A stretch of 64,000 nucleotides of DNA, taken from positions 21,622,074-21,686,073 of the forward strand of contig CM060849.1 in NCBI GenBank assembly GCA_030737835.1, in the 5' to 3' direction. Of this stretch, positions 63,871-64,000 are shown one piece after another. The translations under genes were made by a program, and so were the position numbers. Position 1 is the first letter of the stretch. Each line of letters opens with the position of its first letter. The notes below the pieces were generated by a model. It made no database searches and was not told where the DNA came from. It worked only from the letters and a program-made list of their open reading frames with translations. The stretch is from Acorus gramineus (Eukaryota; Streptophyta; Magnoliopsida; Acorales; Acoraceae).

Positions 63871-64000
63871 TTTCGAAGAATTCATAACATAACAGAATTA
63901 CGAAAAATGAAAATAAACATGCATGGCAAATCAGTCATACTGATAAAGGGAAATGGAAACTTTACAGCAATGTAGATCTGACAAATGGGAGAATTCTGAA
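63871..64000. other. Right window edge, presumably RRC1 intron
   Basis: AT-rich, with no recognisable coding sequence on the minus strand. The next RRC1 exon towards the N terminus is expected further right. Confidence 0.4.

Overview
The window is nuclear DNA of a flowering plant. Every gene has spliceosomal introns with GT..AG borders, intergenic DNA is AT-rich, and each readable protein belongs to a plant family. I cannot name the species. Three of the genes (ATG11, an SCPL29-like carboxypeptidase and an HHP2-type heptahelical protein) have Arabidopsis counterparts that, from memory, lie close together on chromosome 4 (At4g30790, At4g30810, At4g30850), so the segment probably keeps old microsynteny.

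Layout, left to right. 144-786 (+) is the last exon of a PAQR/HHP membrane protein, cut by the left edge. 1243-12086 (-) is a complete 23-exon TSS/REC (clustered-mitochondria family) gene of 1,781 codons; its promoter and first two exons occur twice in tandem (11653-12445 and 12548-13341). 16994-20329 (-) is a three-exon DnaJ-type zinc-finger protein of 143 residues with a plastid-like N terminus. 22173-30424 (-) is a complete five-exon ATG11 gene (1,188 residues). 30.5-45.6 kb is a transposon field with no host gene that I can support. 45605-51266 (+) is a complete ten-exon serine carboxypeptidase-like gene (484 residues). 52851 to beyond the right edge (-) is the 3' part of the U2-snRNP-associated splicing factor RRC1/SR140 (833 codons visible), with a small LTR retroelement in one 4.3-kb intron. 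Exon phases were joined by hand. In TSS, the zinc-finger gene, ATG11 and SCPL every junction keeps frame and the summed length is a multiple of three; in RRC1 every visible junction keeps frame.

The intergenic DNA is dominated by DNA transposons that can be delimited from the sequence. Six elements have inverted ends and 8-9-bp direct target duplications, typical of Mutator-like elements: 32141-33480, 34836-35086, 35759-38612, 41482-41933, 44125-45472 and 51462-51981. One Harbinger/Tourist-like element (33608-34712) has TAA duplications. The 2.85-kb Mutator-like element carries a reading frame resembling plant-mobile-domain (MAIN-like) proteins and no transposase that I can see. The 1.35-kb one carries a GC-rich coding-like fragment and may be a Pack-MULE.

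The genes do not form a pathway; they are ordinary housekeeping genes (autophagy scaffold, splicing factor, organelle-distribution protein, protease, zinc-finger chaperone-like protein, membrane receptor-like protein). I see no tRNA, rRNA, CRISPR array or clearly new gene system. The most unusual items are the near-identical doubled 5' end of the TSS gene, the domain-carrying Mutator-like element with palindromic subterminal motifs, and a possible 9-nt microexon in RRC1.
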